Numbered from the stretch's first letter, positions 25,876-35,002 are shown. The stretch: 64,000 bases of DNA from Actinomadura nitritigenes (GCF_017573545.1 NZ_JAGEOK010000016.1:124001-188000); one strand, 5' to 3'. Made by a program: numbers and translations. Notes: a model not told the origin generated them from the sequence alone.

Positions 25876-27597
25876 TCAGCCGAGCAGTTCGCTGCGCAGG
25901 CGGGTCTTGAGTATCTTCCCGCCGGGGTTGCGCGGCAGTCCCTCCTCGCGGAACCAGAAGTGGACGGGCACCTTGAACGCGGCGATCCGCTCGCGCAGGA
26001 ACGCCTGGATCTCCTCGGGGGCCGGCGCGGTGCCGGGGCGGGGCACGACGACGGCGCCGACCTCCTCGCCGAGCACGTCGTGGGGGACGCCGATGACGGC
26101 GCAGTCGGCGACGGCGGGATGCTCGTAGAGGGCGGCCTCGACCTCGGCGCAGTAGATGTTCTCGCCGCCGCGGATCAGCATGTCCTTGGCGCGGTCGACG
26201 ATGTAGACGAACCCGTCGTCGTCGACGCGGGCCAGGTCGCCGCTGTGGAACCAGCCGTCCGCGAACGCCTGCGCGGTCGCCTCCGGCTTGTTCCAGTACC
26301 CCTTGATGACGTTGGGGCCGGCGATGAGCAGCTCGCCGACCTCGCCCGGCGGGAGGTCCTCCCCGGTGGCCGGGTCGACGACCCGCACGTCGCAGACGGC
26401 GACGGGCGGGCCGACGCTGTCGGGGTGCTCCAGGTAGTTCACGCCGCCGTTGTAGGTGGTGACCGAGGAGGTCTCGGTGAGGCCGTAGCCGTTGCCGGGG
26501 ACCCGCTGGGGCAGCCGTTCCTTGATCTTGTCGACGAGGGCGGGCGCGGCGGGGGCGCCGCCGTAGCTGACGCCGGTGAGGCTGGAGGTGTCGTACTTGT
26601 CGAAGTCGGGGGAGGTCAGCACCTGCCAGGCCATGGTGGGCACGCCGCCGAACCCGGTGACGCGCTCGCGCTCGATCAGCTGCAGCGCCTTGGTGACGTC
26701 CCACTTGTACATCAGCACGACGGTGCCGCCCTGCAGGGCGCTGCTGACCAGGACCGAGTGGCAGCCGGTGGCGTGGAAGAACGGGACGCTCAGCAGGGTG
26801 ACGCGGGGCTGCGGCCGGGTGAGCTGCTCGATCGTGGCGCCGGCGCGCACGCCGGCCGACAGCAGCCCGTAGGCGAGGCTGACGGGGTTGGTGGCGATGT
26901 TGCGGTGGGTGCCGAGGGCGCCCTTGGAGCGTCCGGTGGTGCCGGAGGTGTAGAAGATCGTGGCGTCGTCCTCGGGGTCGAGCGCCACGTCCGGCAGGCC
27001 GTCGGCGCCGTCGCCGAGCGCCCGGGCGAGGGCGGCGCCGAAGTCCTCGCCGCCGGCGGGCGGGGCGCCGCCGGGGCGGGCGACCAGCACCGGGATGCCC
27101 AGGCCGGGCAGGACCCCGGCGAGGCGTTCGGCGCGTTCGGCGTCGGCGATGAGGAGCCTGGCGCCGCTGTCGCGCAGCCCGTACTCCAGCTCGTCGGCGC
27201 TCCACCAGGCGTTCAGCGGGACGACGACGGCGCCGGCGACGGCGGCGCCGAAGAACGCCACCGACCATTCGGGGTAGTTGCGCATCGCGATCGCGACGCG
27301 GTCGCCCTTGGCGATGCCGTATTCGGCGACCAGCAGCCGCCCGAACGCCGCCGCGCGGCGGTGGTGCTCGGCGAAGCTCAGCCGGTCGTCCTCGTAGACC
27401 AGGAACGGGGCGTCGCCGTGCCCGCGCGACAGTTCCAGGATGTCGCGCAGGGTGGTCGGGGCGTTCTTCCAGACGCGGGTCCTGACGCCGCGGATGTCGA
27501 CCTCGTCCATCTCGAACAGCTGACCCGGGGCCGTCAGCCGGGCTCTGACCTCGGCGATGCTCGTCAGTTCGGGGCCGTTCACTTCGCGGCTCTGCAC
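25876..27597 (-). CDS. Acyl-CoA synthetase (FadD-like, ANL superfamily)
   Basis: 573 residues from GTG 27597, with GGGAGG 6 nt upstream. ANL motifs: ATP P-loop YTSGTTGRSKGAL, GYGLTETSS, SGDLARVDDDGFVYIVDRAK hinge and PRNPGGKILK with the adenylation lysine. It activates a carboxylic acid as acyl-AMP then acyl-CoA; chain length is not predictable. RidA is the next gene downstream. Two palindromes upstream (27646-27660 and 27673-27687) suggest control by a TetR-type regulator. Confidence 0.88.
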   Translation of the reverse strand: MQSREVNGPELTSIAEVRARLTAPGQLFEMDEVDIRGVRTRVWKNAPTTLRDILELSRGHGDAPFLVYEDDRLSFAEHHRRAAAFGRLLVAEYGIAKGDRVAIAMRNYPEWSVAFFGAAVAGAVVVPLNAWWSADELEYGLRDSGARLLIADAERAERLAGVLPGLGIPVLVARPGGAPPAGGEDFGAALARALGDGADGLPDVALDPEDDATIFYTSGTTGRSKGALGTHRNIATNPVSLAYGLLSAGVRAGATIEQLTRPQPRVTLLSVPFFHATGCHSVLVSSALQGGTVVLMYKWDVTKALQLIERERVTGFGGVPTMAWQVLTSPDFDKYDTSSLTGVSYGGAPAAPALVDKIKERLPQRVPGNGYGLTETSSVTTYNGGVNYLEHPDSVGPPVAVCDVRVVDPATGEDLPPGEVGELLIAGPNVIKGYWNKPEATAQAFADGWFHSGDLARVDDDGFVYIVDRAKDMLIRGGENIYCAEVEAALYEHPAVADCAVIGVPHDVLGEEVGAVVVPRPGTAPAPEEIQAFLRERIAAFKVPVHFWFREEGLPRNPGGKILKTRLRSELLG

Positions 27598-27645
27598 GCG
27601 CGCCTCCCGCGGACCGTACCGGCGCGCCGCCGCGCGGCCCTTACA

Positions 27646-27687
27646 CCGAACGCGGTTCGGCGCACCGTGGGGCAAATCTATGATTTG
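27646..27687. promoter_or_regulatory. Two palindromic operators upstream of the acyl-CoA synthetase
   Basis: CCGAAC-GCG-GTTCGG (27646-27660) and CAAATC-TAT-GATTTG (27673-27687) are each perfect 6-bp inverted repeats with 3-nt centres. They lie 49-90 bp before GTG 27597, where TetR-family repressors of fatty-acid genes usually bind. Confidence 0.5.
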
Positions 27688-27821
27688 TCTCACTCCCTGG
27701 TCAACGGTCCGCCGCCGCCCGCGCCCGCACGGCCCGCCGCCGGCCCCCTCCCGGCCGGCCCACCCGGCGACACCGCCGCGGACCGTTCCACTCGAAGATC
27801 CCGACCTGCGACAATGGGGAC

Positions 27822-28607
27822 ATGACCGAGCGCAAGCCGATCGAGTACTGGCTGTCGGACATGGACGGCGTGCTGGTGCACGAGGGCCACCCCGTCCCCG
27901 GCGCCGACGAGTTCATCCGCAGGCTCGCCGCCTCCGGCAAGCCGTTCCTCGTGCTGACCAACAACTCGATCTACACCCGCCGCGACCTGTCGGCGCGGCT
28001 GGCCGCGGTCGGGCTGCAGGTCCCGGCCGAGTTCATCTGGACCTCGGCGCTGGCCACCGCACGGTTCCTGGCCGACCAGCGGCCCGAGGGATCGGCGTAC
28101 GTGATCGGCGAGGCGGGGCTGACCACGGCGCTGCACGAGGCCGACTACGTCCTCACCGACATCCGGCCCGACTACGTGGTGCTGGGGGAGACCCGCACCT
28201 ACAGCTTCTCCCAGATCACCCAGGCGATCCGGCTGATCGAGGGCGGCGCCCGGTTCGTGGCGACCAACCCCGACCCGATCGGCCCGTCCCAGGAGGGCTC
28301 GCTGCCCGCCTGCGGCGCCGTCGCCGCCCTGATCACCCGGGCGACGGGGGTGGAGCCCTACTTCGTCGGCAAGCCGAACCCGCTGATGATGCGGACCGCG
28401 CTGAACGTGGTCGGCGGGCACAGCGAGCAGACCGCGATGGTCGGCGACCGGATGGACACCGACATCGTCGCCGGCGTGGAGGCGGGCCTGGAGACGATCC
28501 TGGTGCTGACCGGGGTGACCCGCAAGGACGAGGTGGGCCGCTTCCCGTTCCGCCCGCACCGGGTGGTGCCCTCCATCGCCGACCTGATCGAGCTGATCGA
28601 CGCCTGA
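27822..28607 (+). CDS. HAD-IIA hydrolase (NagD-like phosphatase)
   Basis: 261 residues. HAD motif I SDMDGVLVH (nucleophile and acid aspartates), motif II LTNNS, motif III lysine in VGKPNPLMM and motif IV MVGDRMDTDI; the cap is the C2-type alpha/beta module of the IIA class. Homologues are NagD-like nucleotide monophosphatases and phosphoglycolate-type phosphatases. A -10-like GACAAT lies 7 nt before the start, so it may be leaderless. It stands alone. Confidence 0.9.
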   Translation: MTERKPIEYWLSDMDGVLVHEGHPVPGADEFIRRLAASGKPFLVLTNNSIYTRRDLSARLAAVGLQVPAEFIWTSALATARFLADQRPEGSAYVIGEAGLTTALHEADYVLTDIRPDYVVLGETRTYSFSQITQAIRLIEGGARFVATNPDPIGPSQEGSLPACGAVAALITRATGVEPYFVGKPNPLMMRTALNVVGGHSEQTAMVGDRMDTDIVAGVEAGLETILVLTGVTRKDEVGRFPFRPHRVVPSIADLIELIDA

Positions 28608-28799
28608 CCGGCGCCTGACCGGCCTGCGACCGGCTCCCGGGCCGGCGTTCGACCGATACGATCAAGGCGAGATCGACGATAGGCGCCGTCGTGCGTTCGC
28701 GCAGGTCGAGGGCTCGGTGGCACGCGGCGGGATCGGCCGGCGGTCCGCGGGCCGCACTGCCGCCGGACGCCTGCGCGCGCCCTGGCCGAGCGGAGCGCC

Positions 28800-29648
28800 G
28801 TGCACGACCTCCAGGACCCTCCCGCCCCGTCGCGCCCGCCGCTGCCGCCGCGCGGCGGGCCGCGCCGCCGCCGCACCGCCGTGACGGCGGTCGGCGTCGC
28901 GGCCGTGCTGGGCGCCGGCGCCGCCGGCGCCTGGCTGACGCTGGGCCGCGACGACCGCGCCCCGGCCGCCGGGACCCCTGCCTCGGGGGCGGTCTCGGCG
29001 TCGTCGTCACCGTCGGCGTCCGGGCGGTCCCCGAACGCGACGGGCAAGGCGGGCAGGACGAGGGCGGTGCAGGGACCGGTGGTCAACGGCCGCCGCCAGC
29101 CGCCGCGCGTCCGCATCCCCCGGGCGGCGAGCGGCCGGTACGCCGTGGTCCCGGGCACGGCGAAGCCGAAGGGGTCGCGCGGCACCCTTATCCGGTACAC
29201 GGTGGAGGTCGAGCGGGGCCTGCCGATCACGGGCGCGGAGTTCGCGGCGGAGGTGCAGCGGGTCCTCAACGACCCGCGAAGCTGGGGGCACGGCGGCACC
29301 ATGCGGTTCGAGCGGGTGAGCCGCGGGCCGGTGCGGTTCCGGGTGTCGCTGTCGAGCCCCGCGCTCACCGACCGGATGTGCGCGCCGCTGGTCACCGGCG
29401 GGGAGCTGTCGTGCCGGCAGGGGAACCGGTCGGTCATCAACGCCCTGCGCTACGGCGAGGGCGCCGCGTCCTACGGGCGCGACCTGGCCTCCTACCGCGA
29501 GTACGTGATCAACCACGAGGTCGGGCACGCGCTCGGCCACGGCCACCGGCAGTGCCCGGGCAAGGGGCGTCCCGCGCCGGTGATGGTGCAGCAGACCAAG
29601 TCGCTGTACGGCTGCTCCCCGAACCCGTGGCCGTTCCCCAAGGGCTGA
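28800..29648 (+). CDS. DUF3152 extracellular zinc-metalloprotease-like protein
   Basis: 282 residues from GTG 28800. A cytoplasmic basic N-terminus, one membrane helix (about 26-47), a Ser/Ala/Pro-rich linker (about 55-95), then the DUF3152 domain (about 130-282). The domain holds NHEVGHALGHGHRQCPG with zinc-type histidines H239 and H243 plus a third histidine, and a conserved cysteine-containing tail (YGCSPNPWP). It should be an anchored extracellular peptidase-like protein; activity in the family is not established to my knowledge. Start chosen from the family-like basic N-terminus. Confidence 0.85.
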   Translation: MHDLQDPPAPSRPPLPPRGGPRRRRTAVTAVGVAAVLGAGAAGAWLTLGRDDRAPAAGTPASGAVSASSSPSASGRSPNATGKAGRTRAVQGPVVNGRRQPPRVRIPRAASGRYAVVPGTAKPKGSRGTLIRYTVEVERGLPITGAEFAAEVQRVLNDPRSWGHGGTMRFERVSRGPVRFRVSLSSPALTDRMCAPLVTGGELSCRQGNRSVINALRYGEGAASYGRDLASYREYVINHEVGHALGHGHRQCPGKGRPAPVMVQQTKSLYGCSPNPWPFPKG

Positions 29649-29674
29649 CCCCGGCCCCCGGGCGGTGCGGCGCC

Positions 29675-29680
29675 TAGACT
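29675..29680 (+). promoter_or_regulatory. -10 hexamer TAGACT
   Basis: TAGACT ends 10 nt before ATG 29691, too close for a normal leader with a ribosome binding site. Confidence 0.4.
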
Positions 29681-29690
29681 CGGGGCCGAC

Positions 29691-30311
29691 ATGCGCATGA
29701 TCAGAGGCGGGGGCTCCCGCGAGCTGGAGATCCGCCGGTCCCGGTTCGTGTGCACGCTGGCGCGCGCGGCGGACGAGGCCGAGGCGGTGGAGTTCCTGGC
29801 GCGGCACCGCCGCGCGCACCGCGACGCCACCCACAACTGCTCGGCGTACGTGGTCGGCGAGCACGGCGAGATCACCAAGAGCAGCGACGACGGGGAGCCG
29901 GCGGGGACGGCGGGGATCCCGATGCTGGAGGTGCTGGTGCGGCGGGGCCTGACCGGCACGGTCGCGGTCGTCACCCGCTACTTCGGCGGGGTGAAGCTCG
30001 GCGCGGGCGGTCTGGTGCGCGCCTACGGGCAGGCGGTGTCGGAGGCGATCGACGCGGTCGGGGTGGTGGAGCTGCGGCCGGTGCTGACGGTGACGGTGCG
30101 GGTGGAGCACGCGCTGGCGGGCCGGTTCCTGGGGGATCTGCACGGCCGCGGCGTCCAGCCGTCCGACGTCCGCTACGGCGAGGCGGTGGAGGCGGACGTG
30201 GCGGTGCCGCTGGCGGAGGTGGAGGCGTTCGAGGCGTGGGCGGCGCAGGTCACCGCGGGCCGCGCCGCCGTGGCGCGCGGCGCGGCCGGCCACGTCGAGG
30301 TGCCGGTCTGA
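29691..30311 (+). CDS. YigZ/IMPACT-family (UPF0029) protein
   Basis: 206 residues. The N-terminal UPF0029 domain shows SRFVCTLARAADEAEAVEFL, DATHNCSAYVVG and SSDDGEPAGTAGIPMLEVL, then VVTRYFGGVKLGAGGLVRAY, followed by a C-terminal DUF1949-type domain. In eukaryotes the homologue IMPACT modulates translation control; the bacterial role is unclear. It is a single gene with a close upstream -10, ending at a strong hairpin shared with the convergent hydrolase. Confidence 0.9.
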   Translation: MRMIRGGGSRELEIRRSRFVCTLARAADEAEAVEFLARHRRAHRDATHNCSAYVVGEHGEITKSSDDGEPAGTAGIPMLEVLVRRGLTGTVAVVTRYFGGVKLGAGGLVRAYGQAVSEAIDAVGVVELRPVLTVTVRVEHALAGRFLGDLHGRGVQPSDVRYGEAVEADVAVPLAEVEAFEAWAAQVTAGRAAVARGAAGHVEVPV

Positions 30312-30322
30312 CGGGCGTCCGG

Positions 30323-30361
30323 CGCCGGGGTGCGGGCTCCGGGCGGGTCCGCACCCCGGCG
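30323..30361. terminator. Bidirectional hairpin terminator
   Basis: CGCCGGGGTGCGG (30323-30335) and CCGCACCCCGGCG (30349-30361) are perfect 13-bp arms with a 13-nt loop, between convergent YigZ and alpha/beta hydrolase genes. Confidence 0.65.
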
Positions 30362-30369
30362 TCGCGGGG

Positions 30370-31158
30370 TCATGCGCCGAGGAAGTCCTCCAGGGCGGGG
30401 GCGAGGACGTCGGGGGCGACGTCGTGGGTCTGGCCGTCCAGGACGCGGTGCGCGCCCCCGGGCAGCGCGGCGGCCAGGCGCCGGGCGGCGTCGCGCATCC
30501 AGGCGGGGCTCGCGCCGCCGGCCAGCACCAGCGCCGGGACGGTGACGGCGGCGGCGGTCGCGGTGGGCAGGACGCCTCCGGCGGCGTCGTCCATGACGGC
30601 GGAGTCGTAGGCGAGGGTCGGCGCGAGCGCCTCCAGGGCGGGCCACATGGGGGCGTGGCGCATCTGGGCGAGGAGTTCGGCGGGCATGCCGACGCCGGTC
30701 ATGAACAGCTCCAGGGCGTCGCCGGGGCGGCCCTGTTCCAGGCGGCGGTTCAGCTCGGCGGCGTGGTCGCGGGTGTGCCGGACGCGGTCCGGCTCGTCGG
30801 GGGTGAAGGGGGGTTCGTAGAGGGCGAGGCGGGTGATGGGCAGGCCGTGCGCGGCGGCCCGCAGGGCCAGCACGGCGCCCGAGGACATCCCGTACACCGC
30901 GGCCTGCCCGCCGGCGGCGTCGATGACGGCGGCCAGGTCCTCGATCTCGCGGTCGACGGCGTAGGGGGCGGTGTCGCCGCTGCCGCCGCGTCCCCGGCGG
31001 TCGTAGGTGACGACGGTGCGGCGGGCGGCGAGCAGCGCCGCGAGGGGCGCGGCCGATCCGCGGTCGTTGAGCGCGCCGCCCACGCACACCAGGGCCGGTC
31101 CTCGGCCGGTGCGGTCGTAGGCGATGGGGGTGCCGTCCTTGGAGTGCACGGTGTCCAT
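30370..31158 (-). CDS. Alpha/beta hydrolase
   Basis: 262 residues from ATG 31158 with AAGGACACC upstream. Oxyanion-hole region LVCVGGALNDRGSA, strand and loop TYDRRGRGGSGDT, nucleophile elbow YGMSSGAVLAL, and a late histidine in LDGQTHDVAPDVL. It is a small soluble esterase-like or lactonase-like enzyme of the common actinomycete type; the substrate is unknown. A frame extension of 22 codons upstream to 31224 has no support. Confidence 0.87.
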   Translation of the reverse strand: MDTVHSKDGTPIAYDRTGRGPALVCVGGALNDRGSAAPLAALLAARRTVVTYDRRGRGGSGDTAPYAVDREIEDLAAVIDAAGGQAAVYGMSSGAVLALRAAAHGLPITRLALYEPPFTPDEPDRVRHTRDHAAELNRRLEQGRPGDALELFMTGVGMPAELLAQMRHAPMWPALEALAPTLAYDSAVMDDAAGGVLPTATAAAVTVPALVLAGGASPAWMRDAARRLAAALPGGAHRVLDGQTHDVAPDVLAPALEDFLGA

Positions 31159-31301
31159 GGCGGTGTCCTTCCGGGTGTGGCGGTCGCCTCTGGAGGGCCG
31201 CGGTGCGCGGCCCGTTCGTGTCACCGACGTACGGGCGGGACGCGAACGGACACCCCGGCGCGAGTTTTCTTCTACCCGGTTTCCCGGACGTGCCGCGCCC
31301 G

Positions 31302-32663
31302 TCAGCCTTGCCCGGCCCCGGCTCCGGTGTCGGGGGCGGTGACCTCGGCGAGGCGGCGGGCCAGGTAGCGGCGGTCGGCGTCGCCGGGGGCCAGGGCGAG
31401 GGCGGAGCGGTAGGCCCCGGCGGCCTCGGCGCGGCGTCCCAGGCGGCGCAGCAGGTCGGCGCGGGTGGCCGGCAGCAGGTGGTAGCCGTCGAGGGCGCCT
31501 TCCCGCTCCAGCCGCTCGACCAGGTCGAGACCGGCGCGGGGGCCGCGGGCCATGCCGACGGCGACGGCGCGGTTGAGCGCGACGACGGGGGTGGGGGCGA
31601 GGCGGGCGAGGACGTCGTAGAGCGCCGCGATCTGCGGCCAGTCGGTGGAGGCGGCGTCGGGGGCGGTGACGTGGCAGGCGGCGATGGCGGCCTGCACCAG
31701 GTAGGGCCCGGCGGGGCGTCCGGCGGCGCGGGCGTCGAGCAGCGCGGCGTCCAGGAGCCGCGTGCCCTCCTCGATCTCGGCCGCGTCCCAGCGGGCGCGG
31801 TCCTGGTGCTCGAGCGTGACGAGGGCGCCGGCGGCGTCGACGCGGGCGGCGGCGCGGGCGTCGTGCAGCAGCATCAGGGCCAGCAGGCCGCGCGGTTCGG
31901 GCTCGGCGGGCATCAGCGCGGCCAGCACGCGCGCCAGCCGGATCGCCTCGGCGCTCAGCCGGCGCCGCTCGGGCCCGTTCCCCGAGGCGTCGTCCCCGGC
32001 GGTGTACCCCTCGTTGAACAGCAGGTACAGCACGGCGAGGACGGCGCCGAGGCGGCGGGGCAGCAGGTGCGGCGGCGGGACGCGGTAGGGGACTCCGGCG
32101 GCGCGGATCTTGCGTTTGGCGCGGGTGAGGCGCTTGGACATCGCGGGTTCGGAGACCAGGAACGCGCGGGCGATCTCGGCGGTGGTGAGGCCGGCGAGGG
32201 TGCGCAGGGTCAGCGCGACGCGGGCCTCGGGCGCGAGCGCGGGATGGCAGCAGGTGAACATCAGCCGCAGCCGGTCGTCACCGAACCCGTCCTCGCGGCC
32301 GCCGTCCTCGCCGGGGCCGCTGGCGGGCGGGCCGGGGGCGGTGAGGGCGGCCCGGCGAAGACGGTCGGCGCCGGCGGCGTCGCGGCGGAGCCGGTCCACG
32401 GCGCGGTTGCGGGCGGTGGTGGTGAGCCAGGCGCCGGGGCGTGCGGGGACGCCGTCGCGGGGCCAGCGGCGCAGGGCGGCGGTGAAGGCGTCCTGCGCGC
32501 AGTCCTCGGCGAGGTCCCAGTCGCCGGTCATGCGGATCAGGGTGGCGACGATCTGTCCCCATTCGGTGCGGAACGCCGCGGCGGCGGCCGCGGCCGCCGC
32601 GTTCCCGGCCGCGCCTGGCGCCGGTTCGGGGCGTCGCTCGGGACGGGGGGCGGGGAGGGTCAC
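31302..32663 (-). CDS. ECF42-type RNA polymerase sigma factor with C-terminal TPR-like domain
   Basis: 453 residues from GTG 32663. Region 2 includes GDWDLAEDCAQDAFTAALRRW, then a DUF6596-type middle domain (YLLFNEGYTAG) after region 4 (TTAEIARAFLVSEPAMSKRL), and a TPR-like C-terminus (EAAGAYRSALALAPGDADR). Group ECF42 factors lack an anti-sigma and are typically next to a YCII/DGPF protein, as here: the two genes overlap by 4 nt (GTGA). The C-terminal extension is thought to control activity. The N-terminus carries a run of nine alanines. Confidence 0.9.
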   Translation of the reverse strand: MTLPAPRPERRPEPAPGAAGNAAAAAAAAAFRTEWGQIVATLIRMTGDWDLAEDCAQDAFTAALRRWPRDGVPARPGAWLTTTARNRAVDRLRRDAAGADRLRRAALTAPGPPASGPGEDGGREDGFGDDRLRLMFTCCHPALAPEARVALTLRTLAGLTTAEIARAFLVSEPAMSKRLTRAKRKIRAAGVPYRVPPPHLLPRRLGAVLAVLYLLFNEGYTAGDDASGNGPERRRLSAEAIRLARVLAALMPAEPEPRGLLALMLLHDARAAARVDAAGALVTLEHQDRARWDAAEIEEGTRLLDAALLDARAAGRPAGPYLVQAAIAACHVTAPDAASTDWPQIAALYDVLARLAPTPVVALNRAVAVGMARGPRAGLDLVERLEREGALDGYHLLPATRADLLRRLGRRAEAAGAYRSALALAPGDADRRYLARRLAEVTAPDTGAGAGQG

Positions 32664-32995
32664 GGTTCGTGGACGGGGCGGATCTCGATCTGGCCGAGCC
32701 GGGCCCAGGGGTGCCGGGACGCGATCTCGACGGCCTCGTCCAGGTCGGCGCACTCGATGAGGCTGAACCCGCCGACCTGGTCCTTGGTCTCGGCGAACGG
32801 CCCGTCGGTGAGCAGCACCTCGCCGTCGCGGACCTTGACGGTGGTGGCGGTGTCGGCGGGGGCCAGCCCGGCGCCGCCGTACACCACGCCGCGGCGGGTC
32901 ATCTCCTCCGACCAGCCGCCGCAGCCGGTGGCGGCGGCCTCTTCGGGATCGGTCCCGGCGGTCTCGTCGCTGCAGATCATCAGCACGTAGCGCAC
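32660..32995 (-). CDS. YCII/DGPF-domain protein, partner of ECF42 sigma
   Basis: 111 residues. MRYVLMICSDE opens the YciI fold and DGPFAETKDQVGGF is the diagnostic DGPF motif; IECADLDEAVEIASRHPW follows. Upstream partner of the sigma gene, overlapping it by 4 nt, so both come from one mRNA. In ECF42 systems the DGPF gene is a usual target of the sigma factor. The catalytic role is unknown. Confidence 0.92.
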   Translation of the reverse strand: MRYVLMICSDETAGTDPEEAAATGCGGWSEEMTRRGVVYGGAGLAPADTATTVKVRDGEVLLTDGPFAETKDQVGGFSLIECADLDEAVEIASRHPWARLGQIEIRPVHEP

Positions 32996-33141
32996 AGGGC
33001 CTCCCGCGGTCGCCGGACGAGATCGCTCTCCCGGGCAGGATGCCAGATCGCGGGGGCCCTGCGCACCGGCTCGCGGCCGGGTGCCGCGGTCGGCGGGTGG
33101 CCGAACTCCCTGATGGCCTCCGCAGACCTGCTGGTGGGGCG

Positions 33142-33170
33142 TTGACGCAGGTCAAAACGGGTGGCGTAAC
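33142..33170 (+). promoter_or_regulatory. Promoter with operator-like repeat upstream of the GntR gene
   Basis: TTGAC-GCAG-GTCAA (33142-33155) is a perfect inverted repeat whose left half TTGACG can serve as -35; CGTAAC (33165-33170) is a plausible -10 at 17-nt spacing. A start near 33177 gives about a 78-nt leader to ATG 33255. Confidence 0.4.
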
Positions 33171-33254
33171 AGTGGCGCAATCTCGCTGGGGCATCCTGGA
33201 CGGGGCGGGCCGCCCGCGCGGGGCGGCGCGCCGGCCACCGGACCGGGGAGGGGC

Positions 33255-34046
33255 ATGGGCGGGACGTCGCGGGCGGGGCGGGGCGAGTGGGTGTCGTCGC
33301 GGCCGCGGGCCGAGCGGGCCCGGCAGGCCGCCGACGTGCTGCGCCAGCAGATCACCGGCGGCGCGTTCCCCGGCGGGACGCTCCCGGGCGAGCGTGAGCT
33401 GGGCGAGCGGCTCGGCGCGTCCCGCAACGCCGTCCGCGAGGCGCTGGCGCTGCTGCGCGCCGAGGGTCTGATCACGCGGCGGCGCGGGGTGGGCACCACG
33501 GTGGTCGCGGCCAAGCACGGGCACGGGCTGGACCGGCTGGCGGGACTGGCGGAGGCGCTCACCGGGCACGGCACGGTCACCAACGAGGTCCGCGAGATCG
33601 CCCGGGTCCCGGTGCCGCCGCCGGCGGTGGCGGCGCGGCTCGCGCTGCCGCCCGGCGCGGGCGCGGTGCGCGTGGAGCGGCTGCGGCGGCTGGAGGGCGA
33701 GCCGCTGTCGCTGGACACCACCTACCTTCCCGGCGACATCGGCGAGGGCCTGCTGCGGCGCCCGGACCTCGGCCGGGAGCTGGCCGGGCGGGACCTGTTC
33801 GGGCTGGTCGAGAAGGTCGCCGGGCAGCGGCTCGGCCGGGCGGAGGTGCAGGTGCACGCGGTGGCGGCCGCGCCGGCGACGGCGGCGCCGCTGGGCGTCC
33901 CGGCGGGCGCGGCGATCTTCGCGATCGACCGGCTCGCGCATCTGGCCGACGGGCGTCCGGTCGACAGCGAGGCGGTGCACATCCGCGCGGACCGCCTGAC
34001 GCTGCGCGCCACCCTGTACCGCGCGCCGGGACCGCCCGGCGCCTGA
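33255..34046 (+). CDS. GntR-family (HutC/UTRA) transcriptional regulator
   Basis: 263 residues. GntR winged helix at about 20-85 with LPGERELGERLGASRNAVREA, and a C-terminal UTRA effector domain (LDTTYLPGDIGEGLL, DRLAHLADGRPVDSEAVHIRAD). UTRA domains bind small sugars or organic acids. RBS GGGGAGGGG directly precedes ATG 33255. The TauE permease starts 101 nt downstream on the same strand, so the regulator may control export of its ligand. Confidence 0.9.
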   Translation: MGGTSRAGRGEWVSSRPRAERARQAADVLRQQITGGAFPGGTLPGERELGERLGASRNAVREALALLRAEGLITRRRGVGTTVVAAKHGHGLDRLAGLAEALTGHGTVTNEVREIARVPVPPPAVAARLALPPGAGAVRVERLRRLEGEPLSLDTTYLPGDIGEGLLRRPDLGRELAGRDLFGLVEKVAGQRLGRAEVQVHAVAAAPATAAPLGVPAGAAIFAIDRLAHLADGRPVDSEAVHIRADRLTLRATLYRAPGPPGA

Positions 34047-34147
34047 TCGCGCCCGCGGCGGCGCGGGCCCGGTCCGGGCGGGCCCGGCGCGGCGCTCGGT
34101 GCCGGTGCCGGTCGTGGGGTGTCCCGTTGCGAGCGAGAGGAGGAGCC

Positions 34148-34939
34148 GTGGGCGGTCTCGGAGTGCCCGTGCTGGCGGGGCTGGTGCTGGTCGGGCTGGT
34201 CGCGGGGGTCGGCATCACGGCGGTCGGGCCGGGCGGGGTGCTGGTGACGGTCGGGCTGTTCACGCTCACGGGGTTGTCGCCGGCGCAGGTGGCGGGCACG
34301 GCGATCGTCACGCACGTGGCGACCGGGGCGCTGGCGACGGCGGCCTACACCCGGTCGGGGCAGCTGCGCGAGCGCGGCACGCGGCGGGCTGCGGTGGTGC
34401 TGGCGGCCGCCGCGGTCGCGGGGACCCCGCTGGGCGTGCTGGTCAACAGCGTGGTGCCGGGGCGGGTGTTCGGGATCCTGCTGGGGGTGTTCGTGGCGCT
34501 GGTGGGGGCGCTGGTGTGGCGCCGCGCGGGCCGTCCCGCCGCCGCGTCCGACCATGCACCCGCGGGTGAGGGGGGCGCGCGGGGGCCGGGGGCGCCGGTG
34601 GTGGCGGCGGTCGGGTTCGCGGTGGCGGTGGCGAGCGGGGTGTTCGGGATCGGCGGGCCGATGCTGAGCGTGCCGCTGCTGGTGGTGCTGGGCGTGCCGG
34701 TGCTGTCGGCGCTGGCGGCGGCGCAGGCGCAGTCGGTGGTGATCGCGACCGTGGGGACGGTCGGGTACGTGGCGGCGGGGGCGGTGGACTGGCCGCTGGC
34801 GGCGCTGACCGGGGTGCCGGAGCTGGCGGGGGTGCTGCTGGGCTGGGTGATCGCGCGGGCGGTCCCGGCGGGCGCGCTGACCGGTTCGCTGGTCGTCAGC
34901 CTGTTCGCCCTGGCGCCCTACCTGGCCCTGCACGGCTGA
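34148..34939 (+). CDS. TauE/SafE-family sulfite/organic-anion exporter
   Basis: 263 residues from GTG 34148 with GAGAGGAGG 8-10 nt upstream. About eight membrane helices in two halves; each half has the family glycine-rich loop (AVGPGGVLVTVGLF and GVFGIGGPMLSVPL). Family members export sulfite, sulfoacetate or related anions. It follows the GntR gene and ends at a hairpin. The longer frame from 34127 lacks a better ribosome binding site. Confidence 0.87.
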   Translation: MGGLGVPVLAGLVLVGLVAGVGITAVGPGGVLVTVGLFTLTGLSPAQVAGTAIVTHVATGALATAAYTRSGQLRERGTRRAAVVLAAAAVAGTPLGVLVNSVVPGRVFGILLGVFVALVGALVWRRAGRPAAASDHAPAGEGGARGPGAPVVAAVGFAVAVASGVFGIGGPMLSVPLLVVLGVPVLSALAAAQAQSVVIATVGTVGYVAAGAVDWPLAALTGVPELAGVLLGWVIARAVPAGALTGSLVVSLFALAPYLALHG

Positions 34940-34941
34940 CC

Positions 34942-34972
34942 CGGGCGCCGGCGGGTCCCGGCGGGGCGCCCG
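34942..34972. terminator. Bidirectional hairpin terminator
   Basis: CGGGCGCC (34942-34949) and GGCGCCCG (34965-34972) are perfect 8-bp arms between the convergent TauE gene and the small gene at 35003. Confidence 0.5.
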
Positions 34973-35002
34973 AGGGCGCGGGGGCGCGGCGTGGCGCGGG
35001 CG

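Noticed and set aside
33040..33471. Plus-strand frame overlapping the GntR start
   Set aside because: Shadow frame; the GntR frame has the HTH motif and a strong ribosome binding site.
32664..33980. N-terminal extension of the ECF42 sigma frame
   Set aside because: It passes through the YCII gene and the GntR gene in shadow frames; GTG 32663 in the GTGA overlap is the natural start.
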